Notes under the pieces: generated by a model
Told to the model about the DNA's origin: nothing
The model's database searches: none
The model's input: the letters and a program-made list of their open reading frames with translations, nothing else
Assembly: GCA_944322815.1 (NCBI GenBank)
Contig: CALUQB010000004.1
Coordinates: 53,434 to 117,433 of the forward strand
Length of the DNA stretch: 64,000 nucleotides
From: an uncultured Bacteroidales bacterium
GTDB lineage: Bacteria; Bacteroidota; Bacteroidia; Bacteroidales; UBA932
Direction of reading: 5' to 3'
Position numbers and translations under genes: made by a program
In this document: in pieces, positions 52,617 through 62,105 of the stretch
Layout of the letters: every line of letters begins with the position of its first letter
Numbering within the stretch: position 1 is the first letter of the stretch

Positions 52617-53498
52617 TCAGTCGATATTCCTCCTGTATTCCGACGGGGACATCTTGATATATTTCTTGAAAAATTTCGAAAAGGCCGCCTGGTCGGTGAA
52701 ATGGAGGATGTCTGCCACCTGCTGAACCAGAATCTCCTCGTTCTTCAGAAGCTGTATGGCCAGGCCCAGTACTTCCGCATCTATCACCTCATGCGGAGTC
52801 TTCCCGGTGCAGGACTTCACCACGCGGGCCAGATGCTTGGTCGACACGCAAAGTTCCTTCGCATAGAAAGACACCTCCCGCCTCTCCCTGAAATTCTTCC
52901 ATACCAGATCCATGAAATTGGCCATCAAGGTATCCTTTACAGCAAGGGTCTGCTTGTCAAGCACAGGAAGATGCTGCTCCCTGATAAGCAGATTTCCCAG
53001 TTCCAGAGCAAAGCCCTTGAAATACGTACGTACCATCTCCGTCCTGTAATTGTGTCCCAGATCAGACAGCACATCATCTACCAGACGCAACTGTTTGAAA
53101 AGTTTGGCGGTAGCATTGGCCGACAGGCGGAGGACAGGATTCACCAGCAAGAGGGAAAAATAGTCCTTCGGTCCCGGAACGATATTCTGAAGGACTTCCA
53201 CTATAAACTCGCGCGAAGTCAGGACACAATAGAAATCCAGATCCGGGCTGCCGGATGACAGGCTGAAACTGGTTCCTTCCAGAATATCCAGGAAATCACA
53301 CCTTTCCATAACCACGTTTTTCCCGTTCACTTCCGCTTCCATGCTTCCCGAAAACACCAGAAGCATGATTCTGCAGCCTATCACCCGGAATTTATGAAGC
53401 ATAGCGGAATCATTGACCGTAAGCAAAGCGAACTTGCCTTCGATTTTCTGGTCATCCTGCGCGAACGAGCACAGTTGTTGCATATTCAAAGTCTTCAT
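52617..53498 (-). CDS. AraC family transcriptional regulator
   Basis: A 293-residue regulator. The N-terminal part looks like a cupin-type sensor (VMERCDFLDILEGTSFSLSS); the C-terminal 100 residues hold the two helix-turn-helix motifs (VSFYAKELCVSTKHLARVVKSCTGKTPHEVI and VQQVADILHFTDQAAFSKFFKKYIKMSPSEYRR). It is divergent from the RND efflux operon across a 331-bp gap, a typical layout for a local activator of efflux; the signal is unknown. Possible -7 boxes (TAAATTTG at 53578-53585 minus) lie in that gap. Confidence 0.9.
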   Translation of the reverse strand: MKTLNMQQLCSFAQDDQKIEGKFALLTVNDSAMLHKFRVIGCRIMLLVFSGSMEAEVNGKNVVMERCDFLDILEGTSFSLSSGSPDLDFYCVLTSREFIVEVLQNIVPGPKDYFSLLLVNPVLRLSANATAKLFKQLRLVDDVLSDLGHNYRTEMVRTYFKGFALELGNLLIREQHLPVLDKQTLAVKDTLMANFMDLVWKNFRERREVSFYAKELCVSTKHLARVVKSCTGKTPHEVIDAEVLGLAIQLLKNEEILVQQVADILHFTDQAAFSKFFKKYIKMSPSEYRRNID

Positions 53499-53631
53499 GC
53501 ATGTACCGTTTTTACAAACATTGTCCTATTCGGACAAATTTTATAATATCCGGACCGGATTTCAAGTCCCAATGTGACAAATTTACAAATAAATACGACA
53601 TTTATACAAATGCCGTATAAAAGTATTGAGG

Positions 53632-53639
53632 TATTTTTG
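53632..53639 (+). promoter_or_regulatory. -7 box of the RND efflux operon
   Basis: TATTTTTG fits TAnnTTTG. It implies a leader of about 184 nt with three small hairpins before the first gene. Confidence 0.45.
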
Positions 53640-53730
53640 CATCTGTGAAAATACCGTCCTGCCGGATATCAGAAAAGACGAGGGTTCCTGACGGCAATGA
53701 TAAGGTCCTAACAGACAGAAAAACAACGAC

Positions 53731-53791
53731 ATTGGCCGTCCACGGCCAATCGGAAATTGACCGGAAGGTCGGAAAAATTGGCCGGAAGGCC
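53731..53791. repeat. three tandem small hairpins in the efflux operon leader
   Basis: ATTGGCCG-TCCA-CGGCCAAT (53731-53750), GACC-GGAA-GGTC (53759-53770) and GGCC-GGAA-GGCC (53780-53791), the same TTGGCC/TTGACC design as at 46.3 and 48.6 kb. The rest of the 53499-53829 gap holds only promoter-like boxes. Confidence 0.75.
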
Positions 53792-53829
53792 GGAAAAAAG
53801 AATATATACAATAATAATTTATAGTAAAG

Positions 53830-54981
53830 ATGAAAGTTTTGAAAGTTTTTATTCCAGGGCTGTGCCTTCTTGCGGGTCTGGTTTCCTGCAAGGAAGAAGT
53901 AAGTCGCCAGCCTCAGGCCAGCGCTTATCCGTTGCTTACGCTGACCACAGAAAACAGGACGCTTTCTACGACCTATTCCACCGTGCTTGAAGGAAAGCAG
54001 TACGTGGAAGTCCGTCCGCAAGTGTCAGGATTCATCACGGACGTGCTCGTGAAAGAAGGTGCGAACGTGAAAAAAGGTGAAACTCTGTTCATCATCGATA
54101 CCATCCCTTATGCCGCCACCTACGAGCAGGCAAAGGCAGCCGTAGCTACGGCCGAAGCCCAGGAAGCTACGTCCAAACTGACTCTTGAGGGCCAGGAAGA
54201 ACTGTACAGGGAAAACGTGATTTCCGATTTCGAACTGCAGACTTCCAGAAATTCGTATCTGAGTGCAAAAGCCGCCCTCGCCCAGGCAAAGGCTCAGGAA
54301 GTAAGCGCCGCGAACAACCTTTCCTTCGCCAAGGTGACCAGCCCGGTGACAGGTGTCGCAGGCATGACGTCCATCCGTGTCGGAACACTCGTAAGCTCCG
54401 CCATGACAGAGCCTCTCATCACCGTGACTGACAATTCGAAAATGTACGCCTACTTCTCACTCACAGAGAAGGAAGCCCTCAGACTCATCAGGCAGTACGG
54501 TTCCATAGAGAAGACCATCGCTTCCTATCCTCCGGTATCACTCATTCTGAGCGACGGATCGGCATACGGAATCACAGGAAAGATAGATGCCATCAGCGGT
54601 ATCGTGGAGAATTCGGTAGTCAGGGTAAGGGCTGTCTTCGATAACCCTCAGGGACTTCTCATCAACGGAAGCAGCGCCACCATCTCCATACCTTACTACA
54701 GAGAGAACTGTCTGGTCATTCCTCAGGAGGCCACTTTCGAGATCCAGGACAAGATTTTCGCTTATAAGGTAGTGGACGGCCAGGCTACATCTACCATGAT
54801 CACCGTATTCGGTATCAACAACGGAAAAGAATACATCGTGGAAAGCGGTCTTGAAGCCGGAGATGTCATCGTAGCTACAGGTGCGGGACTGCTCAGGGAT
54901 GGCACATACGTGACCGATGCCGCAAAATCACAGCAGAAAGCCTCTGCTGAAGAAACTGCCGGAGAAAAAGAAGGAGAATAA
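53830..54981 (+). CDS. RND efflux periplasmic adaptor (membrane fusion) lipoprotein
   Basis: A 383-residue AcrA/MexA-type adaptor that links the RND pump to the outer channel. A lipoprotein signal ends in the lipobox LVSC (Cys20). Barrel-sandwich halves flank a helical hairpin: VEVRPQVSGFITDVLVKEGANVKKGETLFIID before it and AKVTSPVTGVAGMTSIRVGTLV after it; the hairpin itself is Ala/Gln-rich (ATAEAQEATSKLTLEGQEEL). First gene of the operon, ending 3 bp before the pump gene. Confidence 0.95.
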   Translation: MKVLKVFIPGLCLLAGLVSCKEEVSRQPQASAYPLLTLTTENRTLSTTYSTVLEGKQYVEVRPQVSGFITDVLVKEGANVKKGETLFIIDTIPYAATYEQAKAAVATAEAQEATSKLTLEGQEELYRENVISDFELQTSRNSYLSAKAALAQAKAQEVSAANNLSFAKVTSPVTGVAGMTSIRVGTLVSSAMTEPLITVTDNSKMYAYFSLTEKEALRLIRQYGSIEKTIASYPPVSLILSDGSAYGITGKIDAISGIVENSVVRVRAVFDNPQGLLINGSSATISIPYYRENCLVIPQEATFEIQDKIFAYKVVDGQATSTMITVFGINNGKEYIVESGLEAGDVIVATGAGLLRDGTYVTDAAKSQQKASAEETAGEKEGE

Positions 54982-54984
54982 AAG

Positions 54985-57900
54985 ATGAATCTTAAATATT
55001 TCATAGACAGACCTATCCTGTCTGTCGTCATTTCGGTGGTCATAGTATTGCTCGGACTGATAGGCCTTGTCAGCCTGCCGGTGGAGCAGTATCCTGACAT
55101 CGCGCCGCCTACCGTAAGGGTAAGCACCACGTACAGCGGTGCGAACGCCGAGGCAGTGCAGAACAGTGTGATCGTACCTCTGGAGGAGGCCATAAACGGT
55201 GTGGAGAACATGACATACATGGAATCATCCGCAAGTAACTCCGGAAGTGCATCCATCAGTATCTATTTCAAGCAGGGGACCGACCCTGACATGGCAGCGG
55301 TGAACGTGCAGAACAGGGTTTCTCGCGCCACTTCACTTCTGCCGGCAGAGGTCACCAGAGTCGGTGTCGAGACCATGAAGAGACAGAGCAGTACACTGAA
55401 AATCTTCGCTCTGTACAGTCCGGACGGCACATACGACGAGACATTCCTCACGAACTACATGTCCATCAACATCAAGCCTGAGATCCAGCGTATCTCCGGT
55501 GTCGGTGAAGCGAACGTGATGGGCGGTGACTATGCGATGCGTATCTGGATGAAACCGGACATCATGGCGCAGTACGGACTCCAGCCGTCTGACATATCGG
55601 CAGCTCTCTCCAGCCAGAACATCGAAGCTTCGACCGGTTCGATCGGAGAGGATTCCGAAAACGTTTTCCAGTACACCCTGAAATACAGGGGCCGTCTGAG
55701 CACGGAAGAGGAATTCGGGGACATCGTCATCAAGGCTCTTCCTGACGGAAGCATCATCAGGATGAATGACGTGGCCGACATAGAACTCGGAGCCGTGAGC
55801 TACTCTTACTCCGGAAAAGTGATGGGTGCACCGGGCGTGCAGTGTATGATCAACCAGACATCCGGAAGTAACGCGAACGAAATCATAAACGAGATAGACA
55901 GCTACCTTTCCGAAGTGAGGGAAACCCTGCCGAGAGGTATCGAACTGGTCGACATCATGAGTACGAAAGACTTCCTCGACGCTTCCATCCACGAGGTGAT
56001 CAAGACCCTGCTGGAAGCCATCCTGCTGGTAGTGCTCGTAGTGCTTGTCTTCCTGCAGAACATCAGGGCCACCATCATCCCTACCCTGGGTATATTCGTG
56101 GCGCTGATAGGTACATTCGCCTTCCTGATCGTTGCGGGCTTCAGTATCAACCTCCTGACCCTGTTCGCTCTCGTGCTGGCAATCGGAACCATAGTCGATG
56201 ATGCCATCATCGTCGTGGAAGCGGTACAGGCGAAATTCGATGCCGGATACAAGTCACCGTACAAGGCTACGGTGGACGCCGTAAACGGCATTTCTTCCGC
56301 CATCGTGACTTCCACACTCGTCTTCATGGCAGTGTTCATCCCGGTATCGTTCATGAGCGGTACCTCCGGAGTATTCTATACGCAGTTCGGTCTGACGATG
56401 GCAGTGGCAGTGGGTCTTTCCGCTGTCAACGCCCTGACATTCTCGCCTGCGATGTGCGCCCTCATCCTCAAACCGAACGAGGAAGTGAAACCGGGCGAAA
56501 AACCTAAACAGTTCTCGACACGTTTCAGGATAGCGTTCGATGCCGCATTCCAGAGCATGTCGAAGAAATACAAGCACGGCGTGACATTCTTCATCAGGAA
56601 CAAATGGGCTGCCGGCCTGATCCTGATAGCAGCTGTCGGCGTTCTGATGTACCTGATGAGCACCAGCAAGACTTCGCTCGTGCCTAACGAGGATATGGGT
56701 ACGCTCTTCGTCAGCGTGGATGCCGTCCCTGGAAGCACTCTTCATGAGACTACAAAAGCCCTTGATGAAGTGGCCAACAGCATCAAGGACCTGCCTCAGA
56801 TACTCGTCTACAACCAGGTATCCGGCTTCAGCTTCAGCGGTTCTGGAGCATCCCACGGTATGATGATCATCAAGCTCAAGCCTTGGGACGAACGTCCTGG
56901 AAAAGAGAACAGCAACACTGCCGTATCCAACATGATATACGCGCGTACCGCCCATATAAAGAATGCGCAGATCTTCGTCTTCGCTCCGCCTATGATTTCC
57001 GGTTACGGTACAGGTAACTCCTTCTTCGTGACTCTGCAGGACAGGTCCGGAAAAGGTATGGGTACACTGTTCGACGTGACACAGGGCTTCATCGACGAGC
57101 TGAACAAGAGACCTGAGATACAGATGGCATATACTTCGTTCAGTGCGAACTTCCCTCAATACAAGGTGGATGTGGATGCTGCACAGTGCCAGCGAGCAGG
57201 TATCACCAGCGACCAGGTACTTTCAGTCATGCAGGGCTACCTCGGAAGTATGTACGCTTCGAACTTCAACAGGTTCACGAAGATGTACCGTGTCATGCTC
57301 CAGGCCAAGCCTGAATACAGGGATGACATGCAGGCTCTGGACAATATTTATGTGAAGACTCCGTCCGGAATGGCGCCTGTCAGCCAGTTCATCACGCTGA
57401 CCAAGACATACGGTGCGGAAAACCTCGACAGGTTCAACATGTTCCCGTCCATCACCGTACAGGGTATGCCTGCCGAAGGCTACAGCTCAGGAGACATCAT
57501 CGCAGCCATCCAGGAAGTGTCCAAGACTGCACTCCCTACAGGATTCGGCTATGAGTTCTCCAGCATGACCAGGGAAGAGGCCGAACTGGCAGAGTCGCAC
57601 TCGACCACCATCATCTATATCATAGCCATCGTCTTCATTTACCTGATCCTCTGCGGTCTGTACGAGAGTCTGTTCCTGCCGTTCGCGGTCATCTGCTCCG
57701 TGCCGTTCGGTATCATGGGTAGCTTCCTGTTCGCCAGGATGTGGGGACTGGAAAGCAACATCTACATGCAGATCGGTGTCGTCATGCTGATAGGTCTGCT
57801 CTCGAAGACGGCCATCCTGATCACGGAGTTCGCCACTGAGAGAAGAAAGCAAGGCATGTCACTGAGCCATGCGGCGGTAGCAGCTGCAGGAGTCAGACTG

Positions 57901-58140
57901 AGGCCTATCCTCATGACAGTGCTCACGATGATATTCGGTATGCTTCCGCTCGTCACGGCATCAGGTGTAGGTGCTAACGGTAACCAGTCACTCGGTGTAG
58001 GTGTCGTCGGAGGTATGATAATCGGAACCATTGCCCTGCTGTTCATCACGCCTATGTTCTTCGTGGTATTCCAGTACATTGAAGAGAAAGTCATGGGCAA
58101 GAGAAGAGAGGACAGGGAGTTAGAGGAGAGTGAGATATGA
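54985..58140 (+). CDS. RND multidrug efflux pump, HAE1/AcrB type
   Basis: A 1051-residue proton-driven pump with the expected twelve membrane helices and two large periplasmic loops. The start FIDRPILSVVISVVIVLLGLIG is typical. TM4 has the proton-relay Asp pair (IGTIVDDAIIVVEAV), the second half shows LIGLLSKTAILITEFA with the matching Lys, and FGMLPLVTASGVGANGNQSLG closes the core. It works with the adaptor before it and the lipoprotein channel after it; its stop overlaps the next ATG by 4 bp. Confidence 0.97.
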   Translation: MNLKYFIDRPILSVVISVVIVLLGLIGLVSLPVEQYPDIAPPTVRVSTTYSGANAEAVQNSVIVPLEEAINGVENMTYMESSASNSGSASISIYFKQGTDPDMAAVNVQNRVSRATSLLPAEVTRVGVETMKRQSSTLKIFALYSPDGTYDETFLTNYMSINIKPEIQRISGVGEANVMGGDYAMRIWMKPDIMAQYGLQPSDISAALSSQNIEASTGSIGEDSENVFQYTLKYRGRLSTEEEFGDIVIKALPDGSIIRMNDVADIELGAVSYSYSGKVMGAPGVQCMINQTSGSNANEIINEIDSYLSEVRETLPRGIELVDIMSTKDFLDASIHEVIKTLLEAILLVVLVVLVFLQNIRATIIPTLGIFVALIGTFAFLIVAGFSINLLTLFALVLAIGTIVDDAIIVVEAVQAKFDAGYKSPYKATVDAVNGISSAIVTSTLVFMAVFIPVSFMSGTSGVFYTQFGLTMAVAVGLSAVNALTFSPAMCALILKPNEEVKPGEKPKQFSTRFRIAFDAAFQSMSKKYKHGVTFFIRNKWAAGLILIAAVGVLMYLMSTSKTSLVPNEDMGTLFVSVDAVPGSTLHETTKALDEVANSIKDLPQILVYNQVSGFSFSGSGASHGMMIIKLKPWDERPGKENSNTAVSNMIYARTAHIKNAQIFVFAPPMISGYGTGNSFFVTLQDRSGKGMGTLFDVTQGFIDELNKRPEIQMAYTSFSANFPQYKVDVDAAQCQRAGITSDQVLSVMQGYLGSMYASNFNRFTKMYRVMLQAKPEYRDDMQALDNIYVKTPSGMAPVSQFITLTKTYGAENLDRFNMFPSITVQGMPAEGYSSGDIIAAIQEVSKTALPTGFGYEFSSMTREEAELAESHSTTIIYIIAIVFIYLILCGLYESLFLPFAVICSVPFGIMGSFLFARMWGLESNIYMQIGVVMLIGLLSKTAILITEFATERRKQGMSLSHAAVAAAGVRLRPILMTVLTMIFGMLPLVTASGVGANGNQSLGVGVVGGMIIGTIALLFITPMFFVVFQYIEEKVMGKRREDRELEESEI

Positions 58141-59519
58141 GAAAAGTAATATTATTCGCAATGATAGCGGTGATGGCCAGCAGCTGCTCCATCTACCGCA
58201 AGTACCACAGGCCTGAAGACATTCAGGTAAACGTGGACAGCCTGTACCGGTCAGAACTGATAGCAAACCCGGAAGACACCGTTTCATTCGGCTCCATGCC
58301 GTGGGAAGAGCTGTTCACCGACCCGTATCTGAAAGACCTGATCGACTCCGGTCTCGTGCACAATACGGACCTGCAGACAGCGATACTCAGGGTACAGCAG
58401 GCACAGGACGGACTCTACGCAGCCAGATGGGCATACTCCCCGTCTCTGAACCTGTCACCGCAAGGCTCCGTTTCCAGCATTGACGGGAACAAGGCCACTT
58501 TCGGCTACAACCTCGGCGGTGCTGTCAGCTGGGACATCGACCTTTTCGGTTCGCTTCTGAACGCCAAGAGGGAGGCGCAGGCCACACTGCTGCAGCAGGA
58601 TGCCTACAGACAGGCAGTACAGTCGCAGATAATAGCGACCATCGCCACCAGCTACTATGCCCTCCTGATGATGGATGAGCAGGTAAGGATAAGCGATGAA
58701 AGCGTAGTCATCTGGAGAGAGCAGGTAAGGACTCTTGAGGCACAGATGAGAGTAGGCACAGTGAACGAGAACGCTGTGACTCAGGCCCGTGCAAACCTCT
58801 ACGGCCTCGAAGCTTCGAACGCCCAGCTCAAACAGCAGCAGAAAGAGACTGAAAACGCACTCTGCTCCCTGCTCGGAAGAGTATCCGGAACCATCGAAAG
58901 GAGCACGCTGGCAGAGCAGGAACTTCCTGACTCGACACTCAGCGTGGGAATTCCTCTCCAGCTCCTGTCAAACAGGCCTGACGTATATCAGGCAGAGATG
59001 GCTCTGGCAGCGGCATACTACACGACCAATCAGGCCAGATCAGCCTTCTATCCGAAACTCACCCTTTCGGGAAGCGCAGGATGGACAAACAGTCTCGGAC
59101 AGGCGGTTGCAAACCCTGCAGGCGTGCTTCTGAACGCTGTGGCACAGCTTGCACAGCCTGTATTCAACCAGGGCCAGCTGAGATCGAACCTCCGCATCTC
59201 AAAGGCTGAAGAAGAGATAGCGAAGCTGAACTACAAGCAGACCATTCTCAACGCCGGACAGGAAGTGAATGATGCCTTGTTCGCCATCGAGACAGCCGGC
59301 ATCATGCTGGAGAAGCATCAGGCTCAGTGCGTGGATCTGGAAAGGACTGTAAAGACAGCTGATCTGCTCTACAAGAAATCCGCCTACGGATCATATCTGG
59401 AACTCCTGACAGCGCAGCAGTCTCTGCTGAATGCCCAGCTGAGTGTCGTATCCGACAAATACAACCAGTTGTCCTACATCGTGACCTTGTACAAGGCTCT
59501 CGGAGGAGGAAAGGAATAA
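58137..59519 (+). CDS. NodT-type outer membrane efflux lipoprotein (TolC family)
   Basis: A 460-residue outer membrane channel component with a lipoprotein signal (lipobox MASSC, Cys17). Two repeats of the TolC-type helical barrel are visible: DSGLVHNTDLQTAILRVQQAQDG in the first half and NRPDVYQAEMALAAAYYTTNQARSAFYPKLTLSGSAGW in the second, the latter a NodT subfamily signature. It completes the tripartite pump. A strong terminator follows 21 bp after the stop. Confidence 0.96.
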   Translation: MRKVILFAMIAVMASSCSIYRKYHRPEDIQVNVDSLYRSELIANPEDTVSFGSMPWEELFTDPYLKDLIDSGLVHNTDLQTAILRVQQAQDGLYAARWAYSPSLNLSPQGSVSSIDGNKATFGYNLGGAVSWDIDLFGSLLNAKREAQATLLQQDAYRQAVQSQIIATIATSYYALLMMDEQVRISDESVVIWREQVRTLEAQMRVGTVNENAVTQARANLYGLEASNAQLKQQQKETENALCSLLGRVSGTIERSTLAEQELPDSTLSVGIPLQLLSNRPDVYQAEMALAAAYYTTNQARSAFYPKLTLSGSAGWTNSLGQAVANPAGVLLNAVAQLAQPVFNQGQLRSNLRISKAEEEIAKLNYKQTILNAGQEVNDALFAIETAGIMLEKHQAQCVDLERTVKTADLLYKKSAYGSYLELLTAQQSLLNAQLSVVSDKYNQLSYIVTLYKALGGGKE

Positions 59520-59540
59520 AGGGAAATTCCGGATAATTGA

Positions 59541-59578
59541 AATTGCGCCGGGCACATCGCTCCGGCGCAATTTTTTTT
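59541..59578 (+). terminator. terminator of the efflux operon
   Basis: Perfect 11-bp stem AATTGCGCCGG/CCGGCGCAATT around a 10-nt loop, then eight T. Confidence 0.9.
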
Positions 59579-59580
59579 GA

Positions 59581-59679
59581 GTATATTTGCCGCTGTCGCG
59601 CCACATATACGGTAGCACCTCGGTAAAGAAAATCGAACAAGTTCATTTTCTTTACTCTCGGTTTCTGCGTATATTTGCC
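59581..59679 (+). repeat. dispersed promoter-hairpin repeat upstream of murI
   Basis: It begins and ends with GTATATTTGCC and contains CACATATAC and a hairpin (59623-59655) with perfect 11-bp arms GTAAAGAAAAT/ATTTTCTTTAC around C-GAAC-AA-GTTC. It is the plus-strand relative of the tandem array at 63140-63490: flanks and the GAACAAGTTC tip are shared, arms differ. Its last TATATTTG (59670-59677) is the murI -7 box. Confidence 0.8.
59670..59677 (+). promoter_or_regulatory. -7 box of murI, inside the repeat
   Basis: TATATTTG at the right end of the dispersed repeat, 16 nt before the murI ATG; the start would leave a leader of about 10 nt. Confidence 0.55.
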
Positions 59680-59693
59680 GAAAATCATCGATA

Positions 59694-60500
59694 ATGATCG
59701 GGATATTCGATTCGGGCATAGGAGGGTTGTCAGTATACAGGGAGATCAGAAAACTTCTTCCTCAGGAAGACTATGTCTACTATGCAGACAATGCTCACTG
59801 CCCGTACGGAGAGAAGACGAGGGAATACATCATCGCACGGGCACGCGAAATTACGGAAACGCTTATCGGAAAAGGGGCGGACATCATAGTGGTAGCCTGC
59901 AACACTGCCACAGCAGCGGCTATATCAACGTTACGTGCAGAATATCCGATCAGATTCATCGGCATGGAACCCGCCATAAAGCCTGCGGTAGCAGTAACAC
60001 GATCAGGTGTCGTAGGCGTATTGGCGACAGCAGGAACCCTGAAAGCTGAAAAATACAGGCATACCAGAGACACCATGCACGGAGACGTGGTCGTGGTAGA
60101 ACATATCGGGCAAGGGTTCGTGGAACTGGTGGAAAGCGGGGAAACGTCCGGCCCGCATGCCGAAGAAGTGGTCAGGAACAGTCTGAAACCTCTGCTGGAC
60201 GAAGGCGCTGACACTATAGTACTGGGTTGCACGCACTACCCTTTCCTGACTGACGTGATCAGAAAAGTCGCAGGTCCGGATGTGACTGTCATCGATCCGG
60301 CTCCGGCAGTAGCCAGACATCTTATGGAAGTGATGCAGGAAGAAGGACTCCTGGCAGGATCGGAATCGACCGATGCAAGTTTTTCGGGACCTGAACCGGC
60401 AGGATCCGGTCTCACCGGGAAACGTACGGGACATTCGGAGTTCATTTCCTCAGGTCCGGACACTGTTCTCAAAAAGATGGCAGCAAGGCTCAACCTCTAA
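59694..60500 (+). CDS. murI: glutamate racemase
   Basis: A 268-residue enzyme making D-glutamate for peptidoglycan. The N-terminal IGIFDSGIGGLSVYREI, the first catalytic Cys in VVACNTATAAAI and the second in LGCTHYPFLTDVI are intact, and the second acid/base His follows that Cys. The last 45 residues (SESTDASFSGPEPAGSG onward) are a Ser/Gly-rich extension with no obvious function. Transcription seems to begin in the dispersed repeat. It is convergent with the DUF368 gene. Confidence 0.97.
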   Translation: MIGIFDSGIGGLSVYREIRKLLPQEDYVYYADNAHCPYGEKTREYIIARAREITETLIGKGADIIVVACNTATAAAISTLRAEYPIRFIGMEPAIKPAVAVTRSGVVGVLATAGTLKAEKYRHTRDTMHGDVVVVEHIGQGFVELVESGETSGPHAEEVVRNSLKPLLDEGADTIVLGCTHYPFLTDVIRKVAGPDVTVIDPAPAVARHLMEVMQEEGLLAGSESTDASFSGPEPAGSGLTGKRTGHSEFISSGPDTVLKKMAARLNL

Positions 60501-60540
60501 AACCGCAAGAGAGTGGGTCAAAAAATAACTTCCTTTTGAC

Positions 60541-61524
60541 TCATCCTCTTTCTTTCTGACGTCTTTTTCCTATTAGCATGGTAGCGAATTCTATCCCGAC
60601 CACCAGGACGAAGCCTATCAGGGCGTAAGCCACAGCCCCGCCCACATGCATGTCGATCATGGCGAAATGTTGTTCGACCAAAGCCTCTGTCAGGCCGCCT
60701 GCATCATTCAGAGCCATCAGTTCAGGATATTGCGACATGACCAGAGTGGCCTTGTCACTCCACGGCCATACCTTCACCAGCGACCCGATGATAAAGCCTG
60801 CCATGACCAGGAGAGTCTGCCTGTGATAGTGCTGCAACAGCCAGTGCAGGAACTTGGAGAAGGCTATGATACCTGTGGCGGCTCCGATCACGAAAACTAT
60901 GACCGTCACGAAATCCAGCCATGTCCCCGTTCCTGAAATGATGTCGGCCAGGGTACTCATCATATATTCGTATTTTCCAAGTACTAGCAGGATGAAACTG
61001 CCGGAAATGCCTGGAAGGATCATCGCGCATATCGCGATAGCCCCGCACAGGAATATGAACCACAGGCCGTCCGGTGTCTCCGTTGGAGACAATGTACATA
61101 CGACCACACCGAGAACTATGCCGAACAGCAACATCACGAAATCATAGGCTTTCCAGCCTTTGATTCCCCTGAGTATGAAGATGGATGAAGCCACGATGAG
61201 GCCGAAGAAAAATGCCCATGTCTGTATCGGCTGGTAATTCAGAAGATACTGCATCAGCTTGGCCAGAGACAGGATGCTGATCATGATTCCGGCTATGAGA
61301 GACAGCAGGAAATTGCCGTTTATATGCTTCCAGAAACTGGCGAACTTTCCTGTAAAAAGGAGTTTGACGGCTTTCCCGTTTATGGAATTTATGGAGCCTA
61401 CCAGTTCTTCATATATCCCGGTCATGAATGCTATCGTACCTCCTGACACACCTGGAATGACATCAGCGGCACCCATGCAGATACCTTTGACAGTCACGAA
61501 AAGATAGCTCAGAAAATTTTTCAT
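60541..61524 (-). CDS. DUF368 family membrane protein (undecaprenyl phosphate recycling type)
   Basis: A 327-residue membrane protein with about eight to nine hydrophobic segments. The signature GICMGAADVIPGVSGGTIAFMTGIYEEL and its second-half echo MILPGISGSFILLVLGKYEYM mark the DUF368 family, whose PopT-type members are reported to flip undecaprenyl phosphate back across the membrane. That would fit the peptidoglycan gene murI opposite. It is last in the pfkB - DUF6913 - DUF368 run (17-bp gap). Confidence 0.92.
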   Translation of the reverse strand: MKNFLSYLFVTVKGICMGAADVIPGVSGGTIAFMTGIYEELVGSINSINGKAVKLLFTGKFASFWKHINGNFLLSLIAGIMISILSLAKLMQYLLNYQPIQTWAFFFGLIVASSIFILRGIKGWKAYDFVMLLFGIVLGVVVCTLSPTETPDGLWFIFLCGAIAICAMILPGISGSFILLVLGKYEYMMSTLADIISGTGTWLDFVTVIVFVIGAATGIIAFSKFLHWLLQHYHRQTLLVMAGFIIGSLVKVWPWSDKATLVMSQYPELMALNDAGGLTEALVEQHFAMIDMHVGGAVAYALIGFVLVVGIEFATMLIGKRRQKERG

Positions 61525-61541
61525 TGATATGATATCTTAAA

Positions 61542-62105
61542 TTATACTATACGGTTAAGAAAATCAAACATTGCTTCTATTTTGGACATGGTCGCAGGAG
61601 TCCCCTCTTCCGGCCGGGCCGGCGGGCCGGCGGCATTGGCCTGGTCGGCAATGACCAGGTCGAAAGGATTTCCCGGATAAGCGACAGTTCCTATCTTGAA
61701 TCCTGCCCTTGCGACGGCAGATATGAAACGGCAGGTAAAGTCATCCGAACCGGTGAGGTCAGCGAACAGATCGACGTCTGAGGAAAAAAGCCTGCCCTTG
61801 CCCTTGCGGTCAGGCATGCCGGTCCAGTCGACATCGCACCTGTTTATGACTTCATGTCCACAGGCATATACTGTCGTGTCCTTCCCTATTTTCCGCAGGT
61901 CGGTGTAAATGAAGGATACGGCTATGCCATGTGCCAACATGAACGTCTCGATGCGCTCGCTGGACTTGAGACATCCCGGATCTGTACCGTCAAGGAGAAT
62001 CAGGGCGGAACGGATCTTCCGCAGAGGCAGCAGGCCTGTCGGAAGGGTGCTGGAGTATTTTTTCATCCGGAGGTTCCGGAACCATGATTTCAGCATGCAG
62101 GCCAT
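61542..62105 (-). CDS. DUF6913 family protein of unknown function
   Basis: A 187-residue soluble protein with no signal or membrane segment. Readable features are SALILLDGTDPGCLKSSERIETF, a VNRCDVDWTG-like strand (INRCDVDWTGMPDRKGKGR) and ADLTGSDDFTCRFISAVARAGFKIGTV followed by DLVIADQ. It corresponds to a conserved Bacteroidales protein I know as DUF6913; its role is unknown. Its ATG directly follows the pfkB stop codon, so the two are coupled. Neighbours suggest nothing firm. Confidence 0.7.
   Translation of the reverse strand: MACMLKSWFRNLRMKKYSSTLPTGLLPLRKIRSALILLDGTDPGCLKSSERIETFMLAHGIAVSFIYTDLRKIGKDTTVYACGHEVINRCDVDWTGMPDRKGKGRLFSSDVDLFADLTGSDDFTCRFISAVARAGFKIGTVAYPGNPFDLVIADQANAAGPPARPEEGTPATMSKIEAMFDFLNRIV

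Noticed and set aside
51032-53498. Defence system made of the two ATPases and the AraC-type gene
   Set aside because: The genes have separate promoters, the AraC-type gene fits the efflux operon, and the ATPase families are scattered singly in Bacteroidales; nothing ties them together.
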